NCBI RefSeq assembly: GCF_051020955.1
Contig: NW_027476212.1
Location: 414,049-478,048 of the forward strand
Direction of reading: 5' to 3'
DNA length: 64,000 nucleotides
DNA from: Megalopta genalis
Lineage: Eukaryota > Arthropoda > Insecta > Hymenoptera > Halictidae
The notes under the pieces are model-generated. The model had not been told where the DNA came from. It did no database searches and was given only the letters and a program-made list of their open reading frames with translations. Position numbers and translations under genes: made by a program. Below are positions 1 to 11,429 of this stretch, one piece after another. Each line of letters starts with the position of its first letter. Within the stretch, counting starts at the first letter, position 1.

Positions 1-2560
1 AGAATATAAAATCGCTCAGAGAATTCCTGGGACTCTCCGGATACTATCGCCGGTTCATTCCGAAATATTCTCAGATCGCGAAGCCGTTGACAACACTATT
101 GAAAAAGGATACAAAATTCGTGTGGAAGTATGAGCAGGAACGGGTTTTAATCAACACTCCGTGAGATTCTGACCACGGGGCAACTACTACAGTACCCTGA
201 CTTCGACCGTGAATTTAATATTACCACAGACGCTTCAGGGTTTGCAATTGGCGGCATACTCAGTCAGGGCGAGCCAGGGCAAGATCGTCCCATTGCCTAT
301 GCTTCGAGGCTGTTACACGGTGCGGAGCTTAACTATTCGACTATCGAGAGAGAGAGTGTCTAGCAATCATTTATTGTACACAGTATTTTAGGCCCTACAT
401 ATATGGACACCGTTTTAATTTGATTACTGACCACCAGCCTCTCGTATGGATGAATTCGGTCAAAGATCCCACATCCAGGCTACTCAGGTGGCGTCTCAAG
501 CTAGCGGAATTTGATTATAAAATCACATACAAAACGGGCCAAACCAATCTCAACGCGGATGCGTTATCGCGAAACCCAATGTCCGCTCTCCCGCTCTCCA
601 CCGATTCCACAGCTCGTCCGGCATATTCGACGCCGTCAAGAAACCACCCGTCCCCGCCGCGCGACGGTCCTCCCCAATTATTGGCCGCCGTCGGCCATTA
701 CCAAATTCTCCCTCCACCTCCCATTCCTCTCCACCGCTTTCACCACAGTCCCCTCCAATGACGCCGCAGCGACCGCCATTTTCTAATAGGCCACTCCTTC
801 CGTCCACATCACGATCTCCGACTCCTGCACGCGATTCGTCCCCCTCACAAATCCCAACGATTCAACAATCCTCCGAAATCGCGAAAACATCAAGCCCCAA
901 CTCAGAATCCGAAACCGACGGAGACCTCTTCGAGCACTACGACGACCCCGCAACACCCACTAGGAGGACACTTACAAATACACGCGACCGTCTCATCATG
1001 AGGAACGACAACTTAATTGCATTTGTTACGATGGACGGACAACCGATCGACGAAGGCGCCACAGACCTATACAATTCCGGGAAAATCCCCAAATTAAAAG
1101 ACCTCACTTTAGCACGCGCAAGAGTCCTAAACATCGGCAATAAAAAGCTAATCCTACTCCCAATAAAACTGACGCAACACCACACGGCATCGCACAACGA
1201 CATAATAGACTCTCTCAGATCTATCTTAGACGTGACTACGGAACTCCAATTAGACTATTTCAGTATATCGAAAACGACAGTCGACGACACAATCTGGACG
1301 ACAATTTACAAATCCCTAATCGAACTTTTCTCCAACACCAATGTCCAAATTTTCGCCTGCGAACACAAAGTTACCATACCTCCTTCGAACGAACGCCCAG
1401 ACATCATATATGAAAACCATTGCTCCGCTTACGCCGGTCATAAAGGCATTACAAAAACCTACAGACGAATCCGGGAGAAACATTACTGGCCAACCTTAAA
1501 GAAGGAAGTGCAGGACTTCGTTAACTCATGTACCACGTGCCAACGAAAGAAATTAATTAGAATAAAAACTCGGCAGCCGGTGATCATTACCGATACGACG
1601 GGTGTCGCGTTCGAAAAGATTTCTATGGACATCGTCGATCCACTACCTGTGTCCCCAAAAGGGTTCTCTTACATCCTTACAATACAAGACGACCTTTTGA
1701 CTAAATATTCCCTGGCCATCCCACTACGTAATGCAAACGCGATTGAGATTGCGTACGCTTTCATAAAAGAGTTTATATGTAGATTCGGCGCACCCAAAGG
1801 CATTCTGACCGATCAAGGTACAAATTTCTTAAGTTCATTAATAAAAAACATAGCTAAACGTTTCAAAATCTCGCAGTTCCGCACCACCGCGATTAGGCCT
1901 CAGAGCAACGGGTCGATCGAGCGATCGCACCACGTCCTGGCAGAATATTTAAAACAATATATTTCAAAGGGTAACTGGGACGAGTGGCTCCCGTACGCTA
2001 TGTTTTCCTATAACACAAGTGTCCACGAAGGCACCTCATTTACGCCACACGAATTAGTATTCAGCGTAACAGCAAGAACCCCCTCGGCAAATACAGCTGT
2101 ATATGATACATCCGACGAGTCATATACCAAATACCTTGAGAACCTACAAACTAAGATATCGCAAACAATAACAAAGACTAAGGAAAACCTAACCACCGCA
2201 AAGCAAAGATCAAAGGCGTATTATGATAGGAAGGTTAACGCGCAGAAGTTTTCCGTCGGAGATTACGTGTTCCTCCTCAAGGAACCCAAAAGGGGAAAGT
2301 TCGACGACGAGTATTCGGGCCCTTATTGTATTGTAGAGCGCATGAATGAATGTAACATACGATTAAGAACTAAGAACGGCTCGCGAGTGGTGCACACAAA
2401 CAAACTTAAACACGCCTCTAAACCAGTAACTCGAATGCAGTGCGCGGTAGTGACGTGTTCCCCCACCTCGCTCACGAACAATGACAGTGCAAACTCTAGA
2501 CGATACATAACCGCGAGCGAGCTCCGGGAGGTCCATCATTCAGCATCCAGCTCCGCCAAG
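1..2560 (+). pseudogene. pol: Gyp-A pol: RT thumb, RNase H, integrase (frameshifted)
   Basis: The first bases encode the conserved tail of Gypsy reverse transcriptase (FLGLSGYYRRFIP). RNase H follows with TTDASGFAIGGILSQGEP (about 215-285) and LITDHQPLVWMNSVKDPTS (about 418-475). The frame changes at least near 150, 355 and 758. From 758 one frame holds the integrase: an H-H-C-C zinc domain (HKGITKTYRRIREKHYW ... CTTCQRKK, about 1435-1550), then the D-D-E core with MDIVDP (about 1625), LTDQGTNF (about 1805) and NGSIERSH (about 1910), and a C-terminal module with SGPYCIVER (about 2320). All three catalytic acidic residues are visible. The integrase frame runs into the envelope start without a stop. 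Confidence 0.85.
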
Positions 2561-4536
2561 ATGTACACATCAGCACCATTCTTCGTGTTCGCCATCCTGC
2601 GATCAGCCACAGCCCTGATAGGCTACAATTGTGGAGGCTCAACGTTGAACACAACCACCTTCTCCACCGTAGACCGATCCCTCTGCGTACTCTCCGACAA
2701 TAAGCCAACGGTCCAGAACACAAGCGTGCAGCTCCTCCAATTGGTCGACTTCGAGGAAACCACAGCATTCCAGTGTAAAGTCGAGATAGATCGAACGATC
2801 TATTACTGCGGGATGCACTCACACATGTCCGTGGTGAATAACGGCCGCCAGTAATACCTCCTCAACACCCCGCGGGACATCTGTAAAACAATACACAGTT
2901 CAGGAATATATCGTACGTTATCGAATATATCTCGCCGGACAATTGGTTGGACTAATGAGCACCCTGGCCGGATCCATCCTGCAGGACGGAACATGCGGCG
3001 GCACGACCTATAGCGATCTTTTTGGCACCTGGAACAAAGTCGTAGTCCAGGCAATAGTAAGAATAACTCTTAATAGTTTCAACACTCTAATCAAGATCTC
3101 CTCTAATCAAGTACACTTACCCACTGGACATCGTTGCTCTCTCGACAAAGAATATTGTATGGATCCAGAGGATGGTTTCACGTTCTGGAACAGCCTGCCC
3201 TTGGACCAGTGCCACTTCAATAAATACGAGGTCCTCTTCGAAGGCAGGGCAACAAAGGTATTCTCGGCAGAACACCGTGTAACTCCAATATACACGGTGA
3301 CCTCAGGCTACACAGCATTCGCCCTCATGAGTACGGGACGCACACAAATCTGCGGATACACGCTCATTAAAACAGAACACCCAAAAATCCTTCTACTGGA
3401 AAGCGAGAAGGAAGGGAAATTCAAATCCATCTCTAGAATCAAAGTCAACAACTTGGATATTTTCACATACGTAAATACAAAATTCGTATACATTGAGAAA
3501 CATCTCAAATCCCAGATAATTGCACTCTGCAAGGACATCATGAAACAGAAGTGCATACTGGAGCAACAAGTCCTCAGGAACGCGATCTCATTAATTCACA
3601 CTTCTCCAGCCGCAGTAGCCATCACGATTACCAAGGAACCCGGATACATGACTATACCAGCCGGCAAAGTAATACACGTGATCAAATGCACCCCAGTTCA
3701 GTATACACTGAGGAAAACAGACGAGTGTTTCGACAAGCTCCCCGTCACATACAGAAACAACTCATTCTTCTTAACTCCAAGAACACATATTTTAACAAGA
3801 ACTGGAACCAAAAAGATATGCAACGAACTAATTCCGTCAACATACAAAATCCACGGAACTTGGTACAGAATGATGCCACGCCCCGTGGAAAGTATTCCAC
3901 CTCCACCACTCCAACCACTGACGGCATCTGCATGGAGATATATGAACCCGGCAAACCTAGCTACCGGCGGAGTGTATACGCAAGAAGATGTTCAGAAACT
4001 CAGCGATCATATCGTTTCCCATAGAAAAGATAGCTGTAGTGAACGCCTTGGCCCAAGGAACATCAGGAAGATCCTATGCAGACGGTTCTGTAAAGATGTT
4101 CAACTTGATGGATGAGGAAACGTTGGAGAAAATCGCGGAGTCATCCGGGAAAAGGATATGGAATGGGTTCGTCGAGTTGGGCTCAGTGATGGCAGGACTC
4201 ATGGGCATATACCTCGTCTTCCGCATAATCAAATTATGCATCAACACTATCCTCAACGGAATCGCCTTACACGCAGCCTACGGATGCAGTCTCCAGCTCC
4301 TCGCGGCATCGTGGAGCGCGCTGACACACTCCTGTCTATACCTGAAAAACAAACAAAGTGCTTGTGAAGTGACCCCTCAGTGCACCACCGCAGAGTGTAT
4401 TCCCATAGACAGTGTTTTAGTCAATAAGCCAGAGCCAATGGACTCAAAAACTAAAGACTCTATCAAGCGTACAGATAAGTTCGTATCATGTAAGAAAGCG
4501 TCTCTTTTCACCGACACAGACGACGAAGAAAAATAA
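2561..4536 (+). pseudogene. env: Gyp-A envelope, chuvirus-like glycoprotein, broken in three frames
   Basis: The gene starts at an ATG at 2561 that opens a hydrophobic signal peptide (MYTSAPFFVFAILRSATA), followed by a Cys-rich ectodomain with IGYNCGG. A later segment from 2943 has cysteine spacing around HRCSLDKEYCMDPEDGFTFW and a KYEVLFEG string that I associate with Chuviridae glycoproteins captured by insect retroelements. The last segment (about 4015-4536) has a long hydrophobic region (GLMGIYLVFRIIKLCINTIL) and a polar acidic tail. Breaks: an in-frame TAA at 2852-2854, a frameshift between about 2855 and 2942, and another near 4015. The glycoprotein would act in membrane fusion. There is no RxKR fusion-peptide block like that of Gyp-C, so the two envelopes look unrelated. 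The family call is from recognition, not a search. Confidence 0.65.
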
Positions 4537-4558
4537 CCTTCGTCATTTTTCTTTTTCC

Positions 4559-4569
4559 AAGGGGGGAGG
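4559..4569 (+). promoter_or_regulatory. Gyp-A polypurine tract
   Basis: AAGGGGGGAGG lies directly before the LTR's TG, the expected plus-strand primer site of an LTR retrotransposon. It follows the envelope stop by about 20 bases. Confidence 0.8.
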
Positions 4570-5060
4570 TGTTACGTCCCCCGACGTATTGATTTAGCTA
4601 CATAAGAATATACATGTTCCGTCTTGCAACGGAATTTTATTTTTCTTTGGCAAACGGTTTTCCATTAGTACGTTGTTAGATACCAACCCGCCTATCTTTA
4701 ACTCCAACACTCATCCTGATTAGTCACAACAAATTACTCATCAAACCAAACTGACCCTTAAACATCCCAGCCCTTGTCGCGTCACTTTTCCGTCATCCAC
4801 CCTCACCCCCATGTCGCAGCCAAAATTCCCGCTATATATACACCCACATCTCAAGAATCCTCAGACCTTTTTCTTACTCCAACACTGGACGATCCCGAGT
4901 ACGAGACGCATTTGTACCGTCGATAGTAAAATAGATTTCGAAGATTTTGCATAAAACGCGTTGAATTGATTCCACCGACCCGGAATCCAACAACGTTCAG
5001 GGGACAGCGAGACCCCATCAATAAACTAAATTAAGGTGCGTAGTCACAATCACACCAAGT
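4570..5060 (+). repeat. Gyp-A 3' LTR (right edge approximate)
   Basis: It starts TGTTACGTCC after the polypurine tract. A TATA-like GCTATATATA lies near 4831-4840 and AATAAA-like strings near 5020. With no partner LTR in the window the end cannot be fixed; the sequence near 5055-5063 (CACAATCACA) is one plausible CA terminus. Confidence 0.55.
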
Positions 5061-5612
5061 CCGCTGATGAAGCAATCATAAACGGAAATTTGGAAACACC
5101 GTCAGGCACACCATCTGCATCCGTCTTTATTTTTATGATAGGGTCACCCCATTGTGCCGCGTCGTCCACGTCCTAGGGTTTTTCCCGCCATCTGCGTTGT
5201 TGTGCGATATGGACTTCAAAGTTCCCTTTCCACATCGCTACTCACCAATGGTCTTCAAGTTTGCTCTCGGCTAGAAGTATATAAGAACAAGAAACTCTTG
5301 ACCAGCTCACTACGTTTTATTCTGGCTTAACCTCGTTGTCCATATCGTTCAACGTCGCGGTCGCTCGTCACTCTGATTTACGTTTCGTTCAGTCTCGTGG
5401 TCCATGTTCTCAAGTCGCGGTTACTAGTCACTCCGGTCTATCGTTCGCACATAGTCTTGATACGATTGTCTCTGTTAAGTCAGCCTTATCAATCTCCACA
5501 ATTCGATCGATCACAACATCTTCGCTAATCGATCATCCTTGTACGATAACTAACCGTACGAAATACTAATAACGTCGTGAACGAAACGCCCGTTCGACAC
5601 CTCGCAGATAGA
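5061..5612 (+). other. Probable LTR/leader of Gyp-B, unresolved
   Basis: No coding match. It lies between the Gyp-A LTR and the start of Gyp-B gag. A TATA-like GTATATAAG at about 5276-5284 followed by a pyrimidine-rich leader suggests retroelement promoter and leader sequence. I see no convincing primer binding site, so either boundaries are lost by deletion or an unusual primer is used. Confidence 0.35.
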
Positions 5613-5727
5613 ATGATTCCCAATTTCGATATCGACTCGCGAGAAGCAAGCATCACCATGCACACCGCGTGCAATAACGTACCAAATTTCAACGGAGTAA
5701 ATTTACCCGTGTGGGAGTTCACGCGAG
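5613..5727 (+). pseudogene. gag: Gyp-B gag, N-terminal piece
   Basis: From ATG 5613 the frame reads MIPNFDIDSRE and then NVPNFNGVNLPVWEFTR, the usual opening of this Gypsy gag type. It is cut at 5727 by Gyp-C and resumes after the CGAG duplication at 13538-13546 (ACYR). The next part of the protein is found inverted at 16446-16590, and the last part at 17931 onward. Together these rebuild the order of a normal gag, showing Gyp-B was the original target of the later insertions. Confidence 0.75.
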
Positions 5728-6051
5728 TGTGAAACGAGGACTTCAACATCCAATCTCCGAACGGCTACATCATATCCCTCTGACTCGTCCGATAACTTGT
5801 GAACAACAACATCGTATAACCTGACTCACCTATAACTCCAAACTTCAGACGACCACATCTCATCCCCTTGACTCAGCTTCCGACCTTTGCACCCAAACCC
5901 CTGTATAAAAGCCCTAGGAAACTAAATAAAGATACTAATTTTCACCCAGAAGCTCGTTGCGTTAACTTCGCTCGTCGAACTTATTAGCGTACGCGTACCA
6001 TATAAGTATCGTTTTTTAGTGTTGTGTTAATTTGTGTTGTGTCCCATTACA
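5728..6051 (+). repeat. Gyp-C 5' LTR
   Basis: 324 bp, TG...CA ends. A TATAAAA box lies at 5904-5910, and AATAAA at about 5925-5930 may be the polyadenylation signal. Compared with the 3' LTR I count three substitutions. Confidence 0.95.
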
Positions 6052-6058
6052 TAAAAAT

Positions 6059-6075
6059 TGGCGATCCTGCCAGGA
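6059..6075 (+). promoter_or_regulatory. Gyp-C primer binding site, tRNA-Arg(ACG)
   Basis: TGGCGATCCTGCCAGGA starts 7 bases after the LTR. It is the complement of the 3' end (with CCA) of insect tRNA-Arg(ACG) as I know it. The same site occurs in Gyp-D at 20178. Confidence 0.8.
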
Positions 6076-6765
6076 TCCAGCTGTAGCGGCACACGATCGG
6101 CGACCGTAATAACCATAAAACTGTCCGCTTGCAGATGTCAAGGGTTCGACGGAGAGAAAACGTCCTTGACGTTTGCAAGAACCGGAAATTCCTTTGTCTC
6201 TTTATTTTTTATCACTGCCAGATGTACTGCATGCCTGGTCGCGGAGAAAGCCGCCGGCCGCGTACCGCTACCTGGCCGAACGGCCAGCGCGCCCCTACAG
6301 CGAGGGTTCAACGATGGCTGTCTCCCCCGCCAAACTAAACGGGGGTAAAAGAAGACAGCGAGTCTCCCAAAAAAAGGCGTGGCCTTTTTGGGGGACGTAA
6401 TATAAATAACAGAGCCAAGACACAGCGAGACCAGTCAGTACTTCTTAGTTTTTCTCTTCCATCGTCTCGCTGTCCCGAATCGCGACTCTTACCATCGGCT
6501 CGTCACACTCTTCGCCTACGGTAATAAAATCCACGTTCACACCACAACGCTGCACAACTATTTACTGAACCTCAGCATCAATCAAGCACGCACCCACACA
6601 GCTAATCAAGATTGAAGAAACTGCCGACGTGTGATCCGAGGACATACTACCGCAGGGACTGCGAGAGCCACATTCACTCTGGACAGCCGGATCAAATTTA
6701 CAGGTAAAGGTTTTACCGAATATAGAAGTCCACTTCCTGCCTATACAACAGACGAAGAATTAAAC
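6076..6765 (+). other. Gyp-C untranslated leader with embedded repeat
   Basis: About 690 bases without a convincing ORF before the gag ATG. Bases about 6080-6285 are recognisably similar to 53797-53985 (shared blocks include CTGTCCGCTT and GCCGCGTACCG). The part from 6290 has a G+A-rich tract and a CAG/GTAAAG splice-donor-like site at 6701-6709. I could not derive an env start codon from that donor. Confidence 0.5.
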
Positions 6766-8081
6766 ATGAGTCAACCAAGTGCAAGTTCACCAACACCATC
6801 GCAACTCTCTAATGTGTTAGAAAATTTAATGATACAAATTAACCGCTTAAATGAGTCCTATAACTCGTTACAAACATCTTTGGAACAAATTCACATTCGG
6901 CTAGACAAAAATGAAAAGGCAACTCTTCGACAAAATGAAGAATTTGCACAAAACTTCCGACGATTGGGATTAGAAGTAGTCACGGAAGAGGAAGAAGAAG
7001 CATCAGATGTGAATCAAATAAGAGAAGCTACACCTACACTATCTAGGTCGCGCCCAACATACGAAGCCCCTACTAGACGCCATGAAAATGGACGAGGCGA
7101 ACGATTATCATCAGCCTTTGACATCATACGTACCATCGAGACCTTGCGAGGCCGAGACGACAATGGTGTAGAGGACTTCATAAGGCAAGTGAAAGCAGCT
7201 AAATCTATGTGTATAGCGAACCTACACTCTTACTTAAAATTATTATCGCCGAACGTATCACCGAAAATGCCAAACGCAACATCCGATACCATCGTATTGA
7301 TGACTACGACCAGCTATATCAGGTATTGAGAACTCAGATCTCAACACCTGTAACTACTAGTGGATGTCGTATTAAATTACAAAGCACCCATCAGAATTTG
7401 AACGAATCTGTAGCTCAATACAGCTTACGCTTTCGACAAAATTTAAACGAGCTCCAGTACGTTATACAAAACAAGCATAGCAATGCTACAGCCCGACGAG
7501 TAGCCCTTGCTGAAGAAGAAGAAGTGGCTATAAGGACGTATACCATGAATTTACACCGAGACATTGGCCCATTACTAATCACCGCCAAACCAAAAAATCT
7601 CAACGAAGCTCAAGCAATAGCCACTGATTTAGAACTTTGGAACAAAGAAAGAGTCAACAGAGGAAGATCTAACCCACCTCCTACCTTAAGACCATCTCCT
7701 AAATCTTTCCTGAAACCACAAATGCCCATCAAGAAAGAAATCCAATATGACAAGCCGCGTACATTATCCTGTAATTTTTGCAAACGATCAGGACATACCA
7801 AAGATAAGTGTTTCCAATACCAAAATTTTCAATCGCGCCAGAGCGGAAAACTTCAACCTCGTGTGAATCACTTCGAGATAACAGAATCAACAGACGACAG
7901 TATTCAACCCCAAGAACCGCCGAACAAAGACCAACTACTGAACGAACAACAGCTTTACGAAGAACAACTGAACGACCAACGCGAATACACTACACACCCG
8001 GAGAACTTAAACACGTATCAATCATATCCCCTTTCAGTAAACAACGAGTACGGTTCCTCTTGGACACAGGGGCAGGAATAA
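6766..8081 (+). pseudogene. gag: Gyp-C gag (one frameshift)
   Basis: Starts MSQPSASSPTP with a coiled-coil-like region (residues about 15-75), an acidic run, then a capsid-like helical region, and a CCHC zinc knuckle CNFCKRSGHTKDKC near 7770-7812. The frame breaks near 7210 (about two extra bases), so the N-terminal part ends at a stop at 7329 and the remainder continues in the next frame to 8081. Pol overlaps the end of gag in the -1 frame, as expected for -1 ribosomal frameshifting; CTTAAAC at 8006-8012 is in the right phase to be a slip site but is not canonical. Confidence 0.85.
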
Positions 8082-11000
8082 ACCTAGTCAAGGAACAACA
8101 AGCCCTAATAACAACACCATTGACTAACCCTAAAATCATACAATTAGGAAATGACCGACATACATTAACATCTACAACTCACTTTAACATGTTTGATCAA
8201 AAACACTTATTCCACATAGTTCCTAATAACTTCCCACTCATTGAAGATGGAATAATTGGACTCCCCTTTCTTGAACAATATAAGTTTCAAATTACTAACG
8301 ACTCACTTAAACTTGACGATTTTTCAGTAAAACTCCATACAACCCAAGAAGACATTGAAATACCACCAGGCAACCATGTTACCCACGTCAAAACTCTTAA
8401 TGATCAGCCTTGGCGTATTTTCTACATCAATAATGGTGAACAAACTCTGACTACTGCCGATCAAATTTACCATGAACCAGATCCACCAATCGAGAGAACT
8501 ATTGAACTTATAAACAAATTAAGACTTAGTCACATTGATCCATTATATAAAGACACAATTGAAAAGATAGTAGCCAGCTATAACGACATTTTTTCCTTAG
8601 AACATGAACCTCTACCCTGTACAAAATTAACTGATCATGAAATTACCTTGAAAAATCCTAAACCCATTAATATCAAATCCTATAGACCACCGGAATGCCA
8701 TAAGACTGAAATAGAACGACAAATTTCCGAAATGTTACAAAAGAATATAATAGAACCATCTGACTCAAGCTTTAATTCTCCTATTTGGGTAGTACCGAAA
8801 AAGGCAGACGGATCAGGCAAAAGAAAGTGGCGAATTGTAATAGACTTCAGAAAATTAAATGAACGAACAGAACAAGACGCATACCCATTACCTAACGCAC
8901 AGACGACATTATACAACATTTAGGCAACGCAAAATTCTTTACCGCATTAGATCTTTCCGCTGGATTCCATCAAATACCAATGAATTCCAATAGTAAGAAG
9001 TATACCGCATTTTCCACCAACGATGGACACTTCCAATATAACCGTATGCCTTTTGGCTTGAAAAATGCTCCAGCAACCTTTCAAAGGATGATGGACACTG
9101 CTTTACGAGGTTTAGTTTCAAAACATTGTTTCGTTTACATGGATGACATAATAATTTTTGGCAATACCATAGAAGAACACAATAAAAATTTAGCAATCGT
9201 ATTTCAAAGACTTAGAGACACTGGATTAAAACTTCAAATTGATAAATGTGAATTTCTTAAACCGGAATTGGAATATTTAGGCCATATCGTGACTGCAGAC
9301 GGAGTAAAACCAAAACCTAAGAAAATCGAAGCTATTAAAAACTTTCCTATACCTAAAACTTCAACTCAAATTAAAGCATTTCTTGGACTCACCGGTTACT
9401 ACAGAAAATTTATACGAAACTTTGCTAAAATTTCAAAACCATTGACTACTTTGACCAAGAAAGATGAACCATATAGGTGGACTGAAACCCAACAGACAGC
9501 ATTCCAAATTCTTAAAGACAAATTATGCTCTTCACCTATCCTCAAATATCCTGATTTCAACAAAACCTTTGTTCTCACAACTGATGCAAGTAACGAAGGC
9601 ATTGGAGCTGTATTATCGCAAGACAATTTACCTTGTAACTTTATTTCACGTACATTGAACTCAGCTGAACAAAATTACTCTACCACTGAGAAAGAACTCC
9701 TTGCAATAGTATGGGCTACCAAAAGACTACGCCAATTCTTTCTTGGACGACGATTCATTATTCAGACAGATCACCAAGCATTGGTCTGGTTGAAGAATGT
9801 AAAAGATTCTTTCTCTAGACTCATGAGATGGCGACTGAGACTGGAGGAATATGACTTTGAAATCGAGTACAAGAAAGGAAAAGAAAACGTGGTAGCTGAC
9901 GCTCTTTCCAGATATCCCATATATCCTTTAAAAATTAGAAATCAACAACCTCTAAATCTAAACATTAACCTCAGAACTCCCGAAGATTCTCCTAAACCTC
10001 TAGAAGATATCCCATCTGAAATAGATGAAACCAGTGACGACACCTTACCTTCTACCAGCTCAGATAAACCTCTCATTTACGATCTTTATGAATATTGGAA
10101 AACTAAACCAACACCTTCTCCCATAAAACTATCTCCTAATAGAACGACTTTTACGCAAATAACTCCAGAAGTATTAGGAAAATACAATGAACAAAATTGG
10201 TTAATTAAAATATACGAGCTATCACATAAAGAAACCAATTTACGATTTGGACTATCTACCGGTTTTACCAACTATGAAATTGTTTCAATTCAGTTAATGC
10301 TTAGATTCCTTTCTCACCATCTTGACCGACCTGTAATTCTCGCGACCGCACCCATACGAGAATACTCTGACGAAGAAAAACAAGCTATTATAAAAGAAAC
10401 ACATGAAAATCTTAAACATCTTGGAGAAAACAAAACTATCGATGCAATTCGACAAAACCACACATGGCCCAACTTAACTGACGATGTACAACATTACGTA
10501 AAAATTTGTGACACATGTCAACGACAAAAACTAACACATATACGACCACGAGAAGAAGCCGTTTTGACGGATACTCCCACCAATCCCAACGACAAAATAG
10601 CCATGGACATAGTAGGTCCCTTACACCTCTCACTAACAAAGGCAACCAATTTATCCTTTCCATTCAAGATTACCTGACAAAGTACCTTATTCTCATTCCA
10701 CTTCCCAACCAACGAGCTGAAACTATAATTGATGAACTTATTAATCACTATATCTACATATTCTCTTCCCTGAAACACATCCTTACTGATCAAGGACAAA
10801 ATTTCGTTAGCAAGTTAATGGCACAATTTGAAAGACTCTTTAAAATCAAACATATAAAGACTACGAGTTTCCATCCACAGAGCAATGGATCTTTGGAAAG
10901 AACTCATGGTACAGTCAAAGATTTGTTAAGAACCAGTATTGGAGAAAATACTAGCGATTGGGATGACCACCTAAAACTTATTTCAATGGCTTACAATACC

Positions 11001-11429
11001 TCAATCCATTCCACTACAGGATACTCTCCCTTTGAATTAACCTTTGGAAGACCCGCTAACATGCCCTCCTCTATATCCCTTACACCTGTTTTAAATCAAC
11101 AAGAACTGTTTAAATTATGGAAACAAAGGCACGACGATTACCTCAAATACGCTAGAATATAACCATACAGACCAATAAGAATCGCTATAAAGCTGATCAG
11201 GACAAAAAAATTAGAATTCAAAGCTTGTATAACACTGGAGACATGGTACTACTGCATGACGACCATAAAAAAAAAACTCTCGCCCGAATGGACTGCGCCT
11301 TACCCTATAATTGAGACTAAAAAACCCAACTATCTGATAAAAATTAACCCTAACAAAACCCTATTAGTACACGGTAACCGATTAAAACCCTATCGTTTAC
11401 CTTCCAGGCACTTGAAGGATTCAAAATAA
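7990..11429 (+). pseudogene. pol: Gyp-C pol: protease, RT, RNase H, integrase (frameshifted)
   Basis: Protease has LLDTGAGINLV (about 8055-8085) and GIIGLPFLEQY. RT has WVVPKKADGSGKRKWR, DLSAGFHQIPM, FGLKNAPATFQRMM and the catalytic YMDD (about 9137-9148). RNase H has TTDASNEGIGAVLS, TDHQALVWL and VADALSRYP. Integrase has a zinc domain ending CDTCQRQK, then MDIVGP, LTDQGQNF and NGSLERTH as D, D and E. Breaks I can place: about two extra bases near 8898, one shift near 10630, a stop at 11160-11162 with further shifts to about 11270. Pol overlaps the start of env near 11408-11429. Confidence 0.88.
11396..11407 (+). promoter_or_regulatory. Candidate splice acceptor for Gyp-C env mRNA
   Basis: A pyrimidine-rich TTTACCTTCCAG sits exactly where the env frame begins, overlapping the end of pol. 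Errantivirus env is known to be made from a spliced subgenomic RNA. The match is to the consensus only. Confidence 0.45.

Larger units (their letters stand above)
1..5060 (+). mobile_element. Gyp-A: Ty3/Gypsy element with envelope, 5'-truncated by window edge
   Basis: This element enters the window inside pol, at the thumb/RNase H junction, and runs through RNase H, integrase and an envelope gene to a polypurine tract (4559-4569) and a 3' LTR starting TGTTACG at 4570. LAGs upstream (gag, protease, most of RT, 5' LTR) lie outside the window. The right edge is approximate because no second LTR copy is available for comparison. Coding parts carry several frameshifts and at least one stop, so this copy is inactive as read. 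Pol motifs place it close to Gyp-B (28.3-29.8 kb), with shared WMNSVKDPTSRLL and NADALSRNP strings. Confidence 0.85.

Noticed and set aside
209..391. 60-codon frame in Gyp-A RNase H
   Set aside because: It lies in the wrong frame; the true frame there reads TTDASGFAIGG.
5336..5569. 77-codon frame before Gyp-B gag
   Set aside because: Ser/Thr-rich reading of likely LTR/leader DNA with no motif; treated as non-coding.
6631..6765. N-terminal extension of Gyp-C gag
   Set aside because: It begins with GTG, and the first good start with gag-like sequence is ATG 6766.
6701..11408. Spliced Gyp-C env using the donor at 6703/6704
   Set aside because: Joining this donor to the 11408 exon gives no upstream ATG in frame before a stop, so the donor is not claimed.
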